Notes: a model not told the origin generated them from the letters alone. DNA of 60,270 nt from Bacteroidota bacterium (GCA_023423835.1 JAFAEW010000113.1:1-60270), one strand, 5' to 3'; positions 9,517 to 18,352 are shown, numbered from the stretch's first letter. A program made the numbers and translations.

Positions 9517-9524
9517 CAAAGATA
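9517..9524 (-). promoter_or_regulatory. Candidate -7 box (TATCTTTG) of lepA
   Basis: Matches TAnnTTTG on the minus strand, 13 bases before the lepA start codon. A clear -33 TTTG was not found at 17-23 bases. Confidence 0.45.
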
Positions 9525-9588
9525 AATTAAAGCAGGTTGTGACGAATTTTTTAATTGCTAAATAAATGCACGAATTAGGGATAAAAAT

Positions 9589-9604
9589 ACCGTGAAAACA
9601 CGGT
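9589..9604. repeat. Inverted repeat ACCGTG-aaaa-CACGGT
   Basis: A perfect 6-bp stem with a 4-base loop in the 309-base gap between divergent lepA and the sensor kinase gene. No U tract follows on either strand, so it is not an obvious terminator. It could be an operator or a short hairpin. Apart from this, the second palindrome at 9755 and the lepA -7 box, nothing else was recognised in the gap. Confidence 0.4.
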
Positions 9605-9754
9605 TGTATGGGGAAAAGGAAAAGTGCAGATTTGGAGTGGGAAAATGGAGATCGTCATTCAGCACCAAATACAAACAACAGGAGGATACGTTTCCATGTT
9701 CGTCACAATTTTTAAGAAAGCAATGCCGAGTTAAGGTAGACTAAAACGATGAGG

Positions 9755-9771
9755 CACTAATTCAATTAGTG
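9755..9771. promoter_or_regulatory. Perfect palindrome CACTAATT-c-AATTAGTG upstream of the sensor kinase
   Basis: A 17-base perfect palindrome 41 bases before the kinase start codon. Size and symmetry fit a dimeric regulator site, for example for the response regulator encoded opposite. No second copy was noticed in front of the regulator gene, so the binding partner is a guess. Confidence 0.4.
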
Positions 9772-9812
9772 TGATAAAAGGTAGCCTGATAGCCACGTTA
9801 TAATCAATAGAA

Positions 9813-11714
9813 ATGCGGGGTTTAAGCTTATGCAACGAGTTAAAAAAGAAAGCCGTAGACCTGGTTTTGATCCTGGCCCTGCTCGCAACACCCTTAGTCG
9901 GTTCATCGCGAAACGCTTCATTTCTGGACAGCGTTGCTGACTTCTCGAGCGAAAGTCCGCCAGAACAGATTATTCAGGATATCAATTTGCCAAACGTTCA
10001 CTTTGTTAAGGCTCCGGGTAACCGTATCAATTTCGGATTAGTGGGCAATGAGTATAATTATGTCCTGCTGAAAATCAGTTCTGCAATTAGCAATAATGAA
10101 CAGTACTTGTCTATCACTAACACCAGTTTAGATAGTGTAATCATTTACAGGATAGATTTGATTAATTCAACTCAGCGTATTTATCTGGGAGGCCAGCTCG
10201 TTCCTTTCAACAGAAACAATAAGTATGTGTGGCACATCGCCCGGGTGGCAAACAATGCGGTTCCGTTGTTTTACCTGATCGCAATAAAAGCCAATCAAAA
10301 AAACATCAACCTTCAGTATGAATTATTGAGCCGCGAGCAGCTAGAACAAAAATACCGGGCCGAAGACCGGATTATTTTCTTTTATATTGGAGTGGTTTGC
10401 CTGATAATAATCATCATCCTTCTTGCACTCCTCCTATTTCAAAAGCCGGTTTTCGCGGCCTACCTCGGATATATTGTTTGTGCTTTCACCTGGATACTCT
10501 CCCACTACGGGTATGTCTTTCCGTATTTGTATCCACAGTTTCCGTTGATTAATGAAATTGCGAAACCGGTGAGCAGTCTCGGTGCGAGTTTCTTCTTGCT
10601 CCTGGTTCTAAACCTCTTATTCAGGCAACAATTACAAGGTCGCAGCCAACTTCAGCAACTCATTAAAACAACATTGCGCATTCTGCCATTTCTGATAGTT
10701 TCCATGATGTTATTACTCATTCCGGGGCTCGGTGATGGAATAAGATTTGGTCTAATGGTCTTATGGCACATTGGTCTCGTCTTTACCATTTGCCTCATTG
10801 TAACTGTCCCCTTCAGCTTTATTCATTCAGGTGCCACACCAAAATTATTTGCTTCGGCCATGCTTGTCATCTGCCTCATGTCGGTTGTTCAGTTATTTGC
10901 GAATGCCGGTACTATCAATAGTAATTTTATAGAAGAACACGGCATCACGGTGGGAAGTTTGTTAGAAAACATCACCATCGCTTTCGGGTTGTTTTATAAT
11001 CTGCTGCAGGAAAGAAAGCAGAGGGAAATGCAGGTATTGGCGTTGAAACAGGAGCAGGCGGAAACCTTGAAAAACCTGGTTGCAGTACAAGATAATGAAC
11101 GCAAAAGAATCGCCGGAGACCTCCACGATTATATTGGACCATTGCTTGCCGCTTTGAAAATTAATTTCAGGAGGATTGTAGATGCTAAGGAAGGAGAACA
11201 TCAAAACGGACTGGTCGGCAAAACAGAATCAATCATTGATGATTCAATCGGTGAAATCCGAAACGTGGCGCTCAACCTGATGCCGAAAGGCCTTTCAAAA
11301 AACGGACTGATCAGCAGCCTGCAGGAATATTTTGACAGTTTGCAGCAATTGTACGACAAAACCATTTCGTTTCGTCACGAGGTAACGATAGTTCCTGATC
11401 ACCAAATGCAGATCAATTTGTACCGGATAATTTGTGAGTTGACGTTGAATGCGGCACGACATAGTGATGCCGTAAAAATAATGGTAACCATAGAAGCACA
11501 TGAAGGTTTTGTAAAGCTTGAAATCAATGATGATGGAAAAGGCTTTCAATTGAAGCAGGGAGATAACCGGATTTGTTTAGGGTTACAAAATGCGGAAAGC
11601 AGGGTAAACTATCTGAAAGGAAAATTTGATTTAAAATCTGAAGCGGGCAAAGGAACAAGAATTGGAATTGAAATACCATTACAACTTAACCAGATCAAGG
11701 TGAACGGCTTTTAA
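9813..11714 (+). CDS. Membrane sensor histidine kinase, 7TMR-DISM type with NarL-family (HisKA_3) transmitter
   Basis: A 633-residue two-component sensor. An N-terminal signal sequence (about 1-31) leads to a periplasmic beta-rich sensor domain of the 7TMR-DISMED2 kind (about 45-170). A seven-helix membrane block follows (about 188-400), then a short coiled coil. The dimerisation helix contains ERKRIAGDLHDYIG with the phospho-acceptor His near residue 438. The HATPase domain has the N box LTLNAARHS, then DDGKGF and GKGTRIGIEIP. The ligand cannot be read. Its 3' end overlaps the convergent response regulator gene by 36 bases, so the two are a probable pair. The start was taken at 9813 because the signal sequence follows directly. 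Confidence 0.9.
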   Translation: MRGLSLCNELKKKAVDLVLILALLATPLVGSSRNASFLDSVADFSSESPPEQIIQDINLPNVHFVKAPGNRINFGLVGNEYNYVLLKISSAISNNEQYLSITNTSLDSVIIYRIDLINSTQRIYLGGQLVPFNRNNKYVWHIARVANNAVPLFYLIAIKANQKNINLQYELLSREQLEQKYRAEDRIIFFYIGVVCLIIIIILLALLLFQKPVFAAYLGYIVCAFTWILSHYGYVFPYLYPQFPLINEIAKPVSSLGASFFLLLVLNLLFRQQLQGRSQLQQLIKTTLRILPFLIVSMMLLLIPGLGDGIRFGLMVLWHIGLVFTICLIVTVPFSFIHSGATPKLFASAMLVICLMSVVQLFANAGTINSNFIEEHGITVGSLLENITIAFGLFYNLLQERKQREMQVLALKQEQAETLKNLVAVQDNERKRIAGDLHDYIGPLLAALKINFRRIVDAKEGEHQNGLVGKTESIIDDSIGEIRNVALNLMPKGLSKNGLISSLQEYFDSLQQLYDKTISFRHEVTIVPDHQMQINLYRIICELTLNAARHSDAVKIMVTIEAHEGFVKLEINDDGKGFQLKQGDNRICLGLQNAESRVNYLKGKFDLKSEAGKGTRIGIEIPLQLNQIKVNGF

Positions 11715-12320
11715 CACCAGTCCGATCCGGTTTTTCACGTCGAATTTTTCAAACAGTCTTGCCCGGTAGGTATCAATGGTAGATTCGCTGAGAAAAATTT
11801 GTTTGGATATCTCTGCATAACTCAGGTCGGTGCACAAATACTTAAGCAGTTCCTTCTCGCGGGCTGTGAGTTCGGGCACTTGATTGTCGAGAATCTTTTT
11901 TTCAATTTGCTTATGGATGTTTCCTGTGATGATGGGTGTGTAATAATATCCGTATTTCACCACCTGTTCCAGAGCCATATGCAATTCTTCCGAACTAATG
12001 CTTTTTAAAAGATATCCCTTTACGCCATATTGCAGCATTTGAATAACGCTGTTATCATCCTCCTCCATTGTGAGCGCCAATACTTTTATGCCTTTTCTGT
12101 TTTCAAAAATCCATTTCGCCACTTCCACCCCGTTGATTCCCGGCATATTAATGTCGAGCAAAATGATGTCCGGTACGTTAACCTCGTACTTCAACAACTC
12201 GATAGCTCTATTACCATCCTGCACCGCCCATATAACATCAAAACCTTCAAACTCGTTAATGAGACCCGCTAAGGAATCACAGAAGATTTTATGGTCATCG
12301 ATTAAGGCAACGGTAGTCAT
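11679..12320 (-). CDS. NarL/FixJ-type response regulator
   Basis: A 213-residue regulator, the usual length. The receiver domain (1-120) starts MTTVALIDDHKIF with acidic residues Asp8 and Asp9, has phospho-acceptor Asp56 in LLDINMPG, and a conserved Lys in GYLLKS. The C-terminal LuxR/GerE helix-turn-helix (about 145-213) has LTAREKELLKYL and the recognition stretch SESTIDTYRARLFEK. It is the likely partner of the sensor kinase at 9813-11714 encoded on the opposite strand, with 36 bases of tail-to-tail overlap. A TATATTTG box sits 4 bases before the ATG, so the message is probably leaderless. A decayed copy of its first codons and promoter occurs 1,130 bases away at 13400-13503. Confidence 0.95.
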   Translation of the reverse strand: MTTVALIDDHKIFCDSLAGLINEFEGFDVIWAVQDGNRAIELLKYEVNVPDIILLDINMPGINGVEVAKWIFENRKGIKVLALTMEEDDNSVIQMLQYGVKGYLLKSISSEELHMALEQVVKYGYYYTPIITGNIHKQIEKKILDNQVPELTAREKELLKYLCTDLSYAEISKQIFLSESTIDTYRARLFEKFDVKNRIGLVLKAVHLDLVKL

Positions 12321-12324
12321 TCGT

Positions 12325-12332
12325 CAAATATA
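12325..12332 (-). promoter_or_regulatory. Candidate -7 box (TATATTTG) of the response regulator
   Basis: Perfect TAnnTTTG match on the minus strand, 4 bases from the start codon at 12320, implying a leaderless transcript. The same geometry is kept in the degenerate copy at 13455-13462, which supports it as a real promoter element. Confidence 0.5.
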
Positions 12333-12572
12333 GATGATTTGAAGAACGGTTTTTTATTGAAAATGATGGAGGATTTACCGGTGAAAAAATGGAGGATTTT
12401 CCTGTCACCGGCAATGTTCAGGTTGAGTATTTTTGATTATCGTAAGGGAAGAAGAGGATGGCTTGAGTGAATTACAGAGATGTGATCGAAAAACGCAATT
12501 GCGATAATTTTCATTCTATCGTGTAAAAGCAATTTTCACCTAAAATACGGTTTAACATCAAAACGGCAAGCC

Positions 12573-13331
12573 ATGAAAACACTCTCCATTTGGGCCAGTC
12601 ATTATAAATCGCAAGCACGGATCGTGATTTTCATTTCGTGGGTCTTACTCACATTTCTCGGAATTTACATCGGAGCAACACTGAAAGAACTGAACACCAT
12701 TTTACCGGTATCATTGTTCATTACTTCCATAGTTGCCTTTCTTACTACTTTTCTGGTATATCCTCTCAACCGGGAATGGAAACTTAATAAGTTCTTATCT
12801 TTTTATGCCTGGAGGAAAAGTTGTGACATGGTCGTTGCTGCTGCTTCTTTTATAATGGTCATTTATGTTTCAAATAATCCTGCAATCCTATTCAGAGGGT
12901 ATCAACCTGCGTACGCTGCTTTAGTCGACAGAACATTCGTTCCGGCAGATAGTACCCGTAAATTATATAAGTCAGTCAAAGATTTTAGCGCTTCGATGAA
13001 AGATGAGAATGGTCAATTCTTAAAGTGGCGGGAAAGAAAGAAACTGCTGAAGACACAGGTTAGGGCAATCCGGAAAGCGAATGATATGTCGAGCGGTGAA
13101 AAGACAGCCCTTATCGTCCTTTCTGTTCTCGTAGCAATCGATCTGCTGGCTTTGGTTGCAGGGGCAGCCTGCAGCCTTTCCTGCAACGGTTTAGATGCCG
13201 GAGCAATTCTGCTAGGCGTAGGCGGTACCGTGTTAGTTGTTTGGCTGCTGATATTTGTCATCCGGAAAATCAATGGTAAGACGAAAAAGAAGCTGGTAAA
13301 GGCGGAGGCAGGAGAAGGGCGTGGTGAATGA
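12573..13331 (+). CDS. Hypothetical multi-spanning membrane protein
   Basis: No family was recognised. The 252-residue protein has about five hydrophobic segments: near 16-36, 42-62, 84-103, 180-199 and 208-231. The soluble stretch between the third and fourth (about 105-178) is rich in Lys, Arg and Asp. The C-terminus is highly charged (KTKKKLVKAEAGEGRGE). The start gives MKTLSIWASHYKSQ directly before the first helix. It lies between the response regulator and a degenerate copy of that regulator's 5' end, and opens the plus-strand run of membrane and hydrolase genes reaching 20.8 kb. Whether it belongs to that run is uncertain, because 423 bases follow before the next gene. Confidence 0.7.
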   Translation: MKTLSIWASHYKSQARIVIFISWVLLTFLGIYIGATLKELNTILPVSLFITSIVAFLTTFLVYPLNREWKLNKFLSFYAWRKSCDMVVAAASFIMVIYVSNNPAILFRGYQPAYAALVDRTFVPADSTRKLYKSVKDFSASMKDENGQFLKWRERKKLLKTQVRAIRKANDMSSGEKTALIVLSVLVAIDLLALVAGAACSLSCNGLDAGAILLGVGGTVLVVWLLIFVIRKINGKTKKKLVKAEAGEGRGE

Positions 13332-13399
13332 AAATTCGCCTTATGTTCATCCTTCAAACAACATTTATTTAGATCTTCAAAATCGTAAGTTAGCCTTGC

Positions 13400-13450
13400 T
13401 TAGTATTCCCAAAAGATCTGGTGGTGGTCGGTTGAGGGAATGACAGTCAT
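13400..13450 (-). pseudogene. Remnant of a second response regulator gene (5' end only)
   Basis: Read on the minus strand from an ATG at 13450, 16 codons (MTVIPSTDHHQIFWEY) run before a TAA. They align without gaps to the first 16 codons of the regulator at 12320 (MTTVALIDDHKIFCDS); by hand 33 of 48 bases match. The homology continues upstream: 41 of 53 bases beyond the ATG match the intact gene's promoter region, including a TAnnTTTG box at the same 4-base distance. Nothing downstream of the stop resembles the rest of a receiver domain. This is the decayed 5' end of a duplicated regulator. It lies in the 422-base gap 13332-13753, where nothing else but the next gene's presumed promoter was seen. 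Confidence 0.75.
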
Positions 13451-13753
13451 TTGCCAAAAATAGATGATTTAGTGGAAGGTTTTTTATTGAAGATTTTGGA
13501 GGGAAAACATGAGGCGAAAGAAGGTATATCCTTTTAAGATGACAAAAGACAACTATAAGTTTGTTTAGGAAAAATATCAAAAATGACGGAGTCTTGAGTG
13601 TTATCATCTTGCATTTGAACCTCAAGATTGTAAGATGGCTCATTCGACGGAGATTGAAGGTGATAAGGGTTTTATTTAGCAAACAAATTTTTAGCGATTA
13701 AACCTACGATGGTGCAACATTTCATTTTAATTTATCAGGCCTAAAATATCAAT

Positions 13754-15286
13754 ATGTTTAGCAATGTAGCCCTTGATGTTTTTATCGGATTAGTCTTTGT
13801 GTTCCTATTGTATAGCCTCCTGGCTACTATCTTACAGGAAATAATCGCTACCCGTTTCGCTTTTCGCGCCAAAGTATTGGAAAAGGCGATTTTGAGAATG
13901 TTGGAGGACGGAAAGACGACTGCCGCTGTTCCCTACATGGATCGCATAGAAGGTATTTTGCATCTATTCAATCTCAAGAGTGCGATGAAAGGGAAAAAGG
14001 TGGCCCCTTGGTTTTATGCGCACCCACTGATTAAATATTTGGCTGAGGACAATTGGTATAGCAAGCCCGCTTATATTTCAGACGCGAATTTCAGCAAGGT
14101 TATCGTCGATTTATTGAAAGGCATCGACACGCCGGGTTCGGAGAGTCTCCAAGCCATTCATCAAGCTGTTACCCGGGGATTTATCCATAAGATACCTTTT
14201 CAAAATCCGGATTTAGCCAATCCGGCGGTGAAGCACCTTAACAGTATGAACGAGCTAGATGGAAATGAAACAGTCCCAATGAGCAACAGTACCAGGATGT
14301 TTCTACTATCTCTTTGGCAAGATTCCGGTGCTGATATGATTGCTTTTGAAACGAAACTGCAAGAATGGTTCAACGACACAATGGAGAGAGCGACTGGGTG
14401 GTTTAAAAAATATGTTCGCATTGTTCTTTTCGTACTGGGGCTGATCTTAGCCATCGTCTTTAATGTGGATAGTTTAGCCATCCGTAGAACGCTTACGAAT
14501 AATCGCACGGCGCGTGAACAGATGGTTTCATTGGCAATTGCGAGTCAGGATAGATTAGACCCGGCAAAACTATCGCCTGAAGACAATAATCTGCTGGATT
14601 CAACCTATAAGCTGGTAGCCCATGATGCTCAAGAAGCGAATAACATATTAGGATTAGGCAGACCTTGGAAAGACACCGTGAATAGGTGGAAGGATAGTAT
14701 GAAATCTCCCGGTTTCCCTGAAAGATTCAGCGCTCTTCGACAACAAGCTGATGAGATACGAGATGGTGTTCGAAAAATTGGAAGTTCATTGGTTCAGTCT
14801 GAATATGAATTGAAGAGAAATTTACAAAGAGAAGCCGCTTTAAAAAATTTGAAAGATAGCAATAGCATGGCTGAATTTATTCAATTGGCAGAAAGAAGCG
14901 TACTACTTCGGAATTTTATTCAAAGGGATCGTGATTCACTTGCAAAAATATCAGGCCCTCTCATTAAATACAATGAAATGAAAGAGTTACATGATCGAAG
15001 CGAGTATATTAAACAAGCTGTTGGGGACCGGTGGTTTGTATACAGCCCAAATCAGGCGGGTGGCTGGGAAACGTTATTTGGATGGATCATTACTGCTTTG
15101 GCCGTAATGTTGGGCGCTCCGTTTTGGTTTGATTTGCTAAGCAAACTCATTAGTCTGAGAGGCACCGGAACGAAAATTAGCGCCACTGATGGCACAAGCA
15201 CTACCCCTGAAGCCGTTGCACCCTCAAACACTTCTCTCAGCTCATCTTCTAACAATACTAATGCAGATCCGGAGGCTGTTGGATAA
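13754..15286 (+). CDS. Conserved membrane protein of unknown function (three membrane segments)
   Basis: A 510-residue protein. An N-terminal membrane helix (about 7-30) ends in LLATILQEIIATRF. A soluble part contains APWFYAHPLIKYLAE and SKPAYISDANFSKVIVDLL. A long helix EWFNDTMERATGWFKKYVRIV leads into the second membrane segment (about 219-240). A large soluble helical domain follows, and a third membrane segment (about 437-465) contains GAPFWFDLLSKLISLRGTGTK. The C-terminus is low-complexity Ser/Thr/Asn. The FYxHPLI, DDTMxRxxGWxK and GAPFWFD motifs recall a widespread uncharacterised membrane family; the role is unknown. The next gene starts 2 bases after its stop, so the two are translationally coupled. 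Confidence 0.8.
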   Translation: MFSNVALDVFIGLVFVFLLYSLLATILQEIIATRFAFRAKVLEKAILRMLEDGKTTAAVPYMDRIEGILHLFNLKSAMKGKKVAPWFYAHPLIKYLAEDNWYSKPAYISDANFSKVIVDLLKGIDTPGSESLQAIHQAVTRGFIHKIPFQNPDLANPAVKHLNSMNELDGNETVPMSNSTRMFLLSLWQDSGADMIAFETKLQEWFNDTMERATGWFKKYVRIVLFVLGLILAIVFNVDSLAIRRTLTNNRTAREQMVSLAIASQDRLDPAKLSPEDNNLLDSTYKLVAHDAQEANNILGLGRPWKDTVNRWKDSMKSPGFPERFSALRQQADEIRDGVRKIGSSLVQSEYELKRNLQREAALKNLKDSNSMAEFIQLAERSVLLRNFIQRDRDSLAKISGPLIKYNEMKELHDRSEYIKQAVGDRWFVYSPNQAGGWETLFGWIITALAVMLGAPFWFDLLSKLISLRGTGTKISATDGTSTTPEAVAPSNTSLSSSSNNTNADPEAVG

Positions 15287-15288
15287 AG

Positions 15289-16185
15289 ATGGCACAATTA
15301 AAAGTTATTGTAAGCAAATTGAACCGTAGAAGAACTCCCATCACTGATTTCGATGAAAAACGCAATGTGACAGGCATCGTGTTGAAGGGTTTTCAGTTTG
15401 TCAGTATAAACGAGGAAAAAAATGCTCTGGGTACGTGGTACGAGGATCGGGATGGTAATTATTATTGGGGAGGCGGTCTGGTGCTTCTCAGTGAAAATGA
15501 TCCACTAGTTCCTTCAATGGCTAAAACGCTTGCTGCCGGTAAGGCAACGATACCCCTTCCTCATTCGATCCCACAAGATTTACCGCTTAGCCACTCCAAA
15601 TGTCTCTTGACAGCCGACTGGTTACAATTACACTATGGCGATCAATGTGCACAGGCTGTAGAAGGAACACCATTTACCAAAGAACTCTTATATGCAATTG
15701 CCTGTCAGGAATCAGCGATTTATTTTTTTAATTGGACCCGGGATCATACGCCGGAAGAAGTTCTTGGCAGATGTGTTTTTGACGCTTCGGGTGACGTACA
15801 TGGTACACGCAGTGCTTTTCCGAAAAACACTGCAGCTTTCATAGCGCGCTATGGAAATGAAAAGGCGAATTTGCTGATCGCAGAGGCAAATAAGACTCGT
15901 GCTTTGCGAGGATTCGGTCCTAAAAATTGGGTATATGCAGGGTACGGAATATTCCAATATGACATTCAATATATCGTAAATGATGAAGCGTTTTTTCTTC
16001 AAAAACAATGGTATGAAATGCGGTATTGCCTGGAAAAGGTGATGAAAGAATTAAAAAGCAAATGGAAAGATCATCCGAACGATTTATTCAGAACGATCCG
16101 GGCTTATAACGGAAGTGGCGCCAGAGCAGAAAATTATGCGAATAACGTGTTGCAGTTTTTGGATTGGATCAGGAAGCGGACATAA
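15289..16185 (+). CDS. SH3-like domain protein with lysozyme/transglycosylase-like C-terminal domain
   Basis: A 298-residue protein. Residues 1-68 form an SH3-like module (KLNRRRTPITDFDEKRNV), matched closely in the next gene. From about residue 115 the sequence looks like a lysozyme-fold glycosidase. A candidate catalytic Glu141 is in AIACQESA, then GIFQYD near residue 223, and AYNGSGARAENYANNVL near the end, the usual order in soluble lytic transglycosylases and goose-type lysozymes. The predicted substrate is peptidoglycan. There is no signal peptide or membrane helix. It starts 2 bases after the upstream membrane protein gene. The enzymatic class is inferred from motifs; a phage-endolysin-like role is an alternative. 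Confidence 0.7.
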   Translation: MAQLKVIVSKLNRRRTPITDFDEKRNVTGIVLKGFQFVSINEEKNALGTWYEDRDGNYYWGGGLVLLSENDPLVPSMAKTLAAGKATIPLPHSIPQDLPLSHSKCLLTADWLQLHYGDQCAQAVEGTPFTKELLYAIACQESAIYFFNWTRDHTPEEVLGRCVFDASGDVHGTRSAFPKNTAAFIARYGNEKANLLIAEANKTRALRGFGPKNWVYAGYGIFQYDIQYIVNDEAFFLQKQWYEMRYCLEKVMKELKSKWKDHPNDLFRTIRAYNGSGARAENYANNVLQFLDWIRKRT

Positions 16186-16235
16186 GATTAAGACTCTTTT
16201 TTCCTTTTCCAACTACTTTTTATATGAATTGAATT

Positions 16236-17309
16236 ATGGCGAATTTTAAAGTCAACGTGAAAAAACTCAATGTTCGCAGCAGTCCGGTGACCAACTTCGA
16301 TAACAAGGGAAATGTGGTTGCTGTGCTGATGAAAGATGCGGTATTTGAGAGTGTGGGAGTAGTCGAGAATCAGCTGGGAAAGTGGCAGATCGGAAAGAAC
16401 GGAGAAACGGTTTCAAATAATTTTTTAGCTCCATTGCAGCAAGACATCCCGCCTGAACTCGTTAAATATCAAGATAAAATACCACAGGTTTTCCTCGATC
16501 TCCACCTAGGGAAATTATGGGAATTACCGATGCAGGAAGGATTAAAAGTTGGATTAATAGATAGTGGCGTGTTGAAAAATGATGCTATTAAACAGCAAAT
16601 CATTGATTTGAACCCTGAATGTAAAGCTTCAACAGACGGTATGTTTTTTCATGGAACCACAATGGCTTGCATTATCGCTGGCTTTGATCCAGAAAATGGA
16701 ATAATAGGAATTGCCCCCGGAATTGATAAAATCTATTCTTACAAGCTCCCGGAAGAGGGCACTACACCCGACATGTATCTCGATGCGTTGCAGAAAATGC
16801 AGAACGAAAACGTCAATATTATAAACATTAGTAGTGGTTCCTATGATGAAAGCTTTTCTCCCTGCAGCCAGTTACAAGCCAAAATAACTGAGATGGCCAC
16901 AATGGGTTATCTCATTGTTTGCTCAACAGGAAATAAAGGATTTGATAGAAAGGTTTTTTACCCGGCGTCTTATCAAAATGTGATTTCCGTGACTGGTTTC
17001 ATTAAGGATGATAAACAGGATTATGGCGCAAATTTTTGGGATGGAGTGTTTCTCGGTACTTGTTCAGATTTTTACTTCCTTGATACAAATAAATATTCTC
17101 ATGGGTGTGGTACCTCAAGCGCGGCTGCAATTATTACCGGCTGCTTGGCCAGAATGTATCAGTCATTAGACAAAGAAAACCGTTTGGAATGTTTTAGATC
17201 AATTGTGAAAAAATTGAGAACCGTAGAATTCTCTTCCGTAAATACAACTGTAAAAGTTTACCAGCTAGACATCCAACTAATCATTAACCAGTTAAAATTT
17301 GAAAAATGA
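16236..17309 (+). CDS. SH3-like domain protein with subtilisin-like (S8) serine protease domain
   Basis: A 357-residue predicted protease. The N-terminal 68 residues repeat the SH3-like module of the previous gene (KLNVRSSPVTNFDNKGNV, an SH3b-type motif). The catalytic domain follows with all triad residues: Asp109 in GLIDSG, His139 in HGTTMACIIAG and Ser294 in CGTSSAA. Asn233 in STGNKG fits the oxyanion site. No signal peptide and no typical I9 propeptide is present, so export or activation must differ from classical subtilisins. Its TGA overlaps the ATG of the next gene (ATGA), indicating coupled translation with the exported protein downstream. Confidence 0.88.
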   Translation: MANFKVNVKKLNVRSSPVTNFDNKGNVVAVLMKDAVFESVGVVENQLGKWQIGKNGETVSNNFLAPLQQDIPPELVKYQDKIPQVFLDLHLGKLWELPMQEGLKVGLIDSGVLKNDAIKQQIIDLNPECKASTDGMFFHGTTMACIIAGFDPENGIIGIAPGIDKIYSYKLPEEGTTPDMYLDALQKMQNENVNIINISSGSYDESFSPCSQLQAKITEMATMGYLIVCSTGNKGFDRKVFYPASYQNVISVTGFIKDDKQDYGANFWDGVFLGTCSDFYFLDTNKYSHGCGTSSAAAIITGCLARMYQSLDKENRLECFRSIVKKLRTVEFSSVNTTVKVYQLDIQLIINQLKFEK

Positions 17310-18352
17310 AATCAATCTTTTGCCTTTTTTTTATAATCATGCCTTTTATTAATAATGCCCAGATCAGTCTTGATCTTTCTGTAAAAGGAGGCAGCACACA
17401 AAGAATCTCCACAAAAGAAAAGGAAATACGTCTTATAAATTGTGTTGTAAATGGAGTACAATACAAAATAGACTGGGATTTCGTTCAAGATTTAACACCG
17501 CCGTTAAAAATAAATGATAAGACTTTTCAGTCGACTGGAACGTGTAGTCAGGAGGTGGAGCATATTGAGGCTGATATTCAAAATGCGAACTCTGAGGATG
17601 TCATCAAAAAGATTGTAGACCAGGGAAAAGAATTGATTCCTTCCCTGACTGATCCTAATTGTGTTATGTCACTAAAATCAATAATCGCGCAAACGGAAAA
17701 CGTAAGAGAAATACCTTATATCCCCTTAAATAACAACCAGGTGATTACTGTAACCGTTACCAAAATAGATAAAGATGGCAATCAGGTAGGAGATAGCAAA
17801 TGGACTTTTGTTCTTAAAACCCCTGAAAAATCCCGCTGGCTGGTCCATTACGGTTTAACTTACACGCCCTCAATCATTAGTAAAACCGCCCATTATTACT
17901 CCCTGGCAGACACCAGTATGGCTAATAAGTTTACCATAACAAGGGAGAATAATAACGGGCCTAAGCCCTGGGAAAATATCTCTGCAACTATCAATTTTAC
18001 ATATCCGTTTCATGCAAACCCTAAAGATGTAGATTGGGGATTTACAGCCGGGTTTGGACTCAGCGCAGGGCTGGAATTGTCAGGTCAGGCCGGTCTTTCC
18101 ATGATTATTGGCGACAACATAATATTGGGAAGTGGCGTTGTTATGATGCAAAAATATAAGCTAATGGGTAAGTATAAGGAGGGGCAGGTGATCAAAGAGA
18201 ATCTGGACTTTGCAGGCTTACATGACAAAGTATGGTTGCCGGAATTGTACTTCACACTGGGATTCCGTTTTGGAAATAATCCTTTCGCAAAAAAGGCGAC
18301 TGAGGCTGAATCAACATCTGCGAAGGAAAAAGGCGCTAAACAAACAGATTAA
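17306..18352 (+). CDS. Exported protein of unknown function coupled to the protease gene
   Basis: A 348-residue protein with a clear signal peptide (about 1-19, MKSIFCLFFIIMPFINNAQ). The first half is mixed, with four cysteines (ESTGTCSQ-like, NCVMS). The second half has alternating glycine-rich strands (WGFTAGFGLSAGLELSGQAGL, then LPELYFTLGFRFG) like an outer-membrane beta-barrel or porin-like tail. The end is charged and low in complexity. No family was recognised. The 4-base overlap with the subtilisin-like gene suggests the two act together; it could be a substrate, anchor or inhibitor, none of which the sequence decides. Confidence 0.7.
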   Translation: MKSIFCLFFIIMPFINNAQISLDLSVKGGSTQRISTKEKEIRLINCVVNGVQYKIDWDFVQDLTPPLKINDKTFQSTGTCSQEVEHIEADIQNANSEDVIKKIVDQGKELIPSLTDPNCVMSLKSIIAQTENVREIPYIPLNNNQVITVTVTKIDKDGNQVGDSKWTFVLKTPEKSRWLVHYGLTYTPSIISKTAHYYSLADTSMANKFTITRENNNGPKPWENISATINFTYPFHANPKDVDWGFTAGFGLSAGLELSGQAGLSMIIGDNIILGSGVVMMQKYKLMGKYKEGQVIKENLDFAGLHDKVWLPELYFTLGFRFGNNPFAKKATEAESTSAKEKGAKQTD

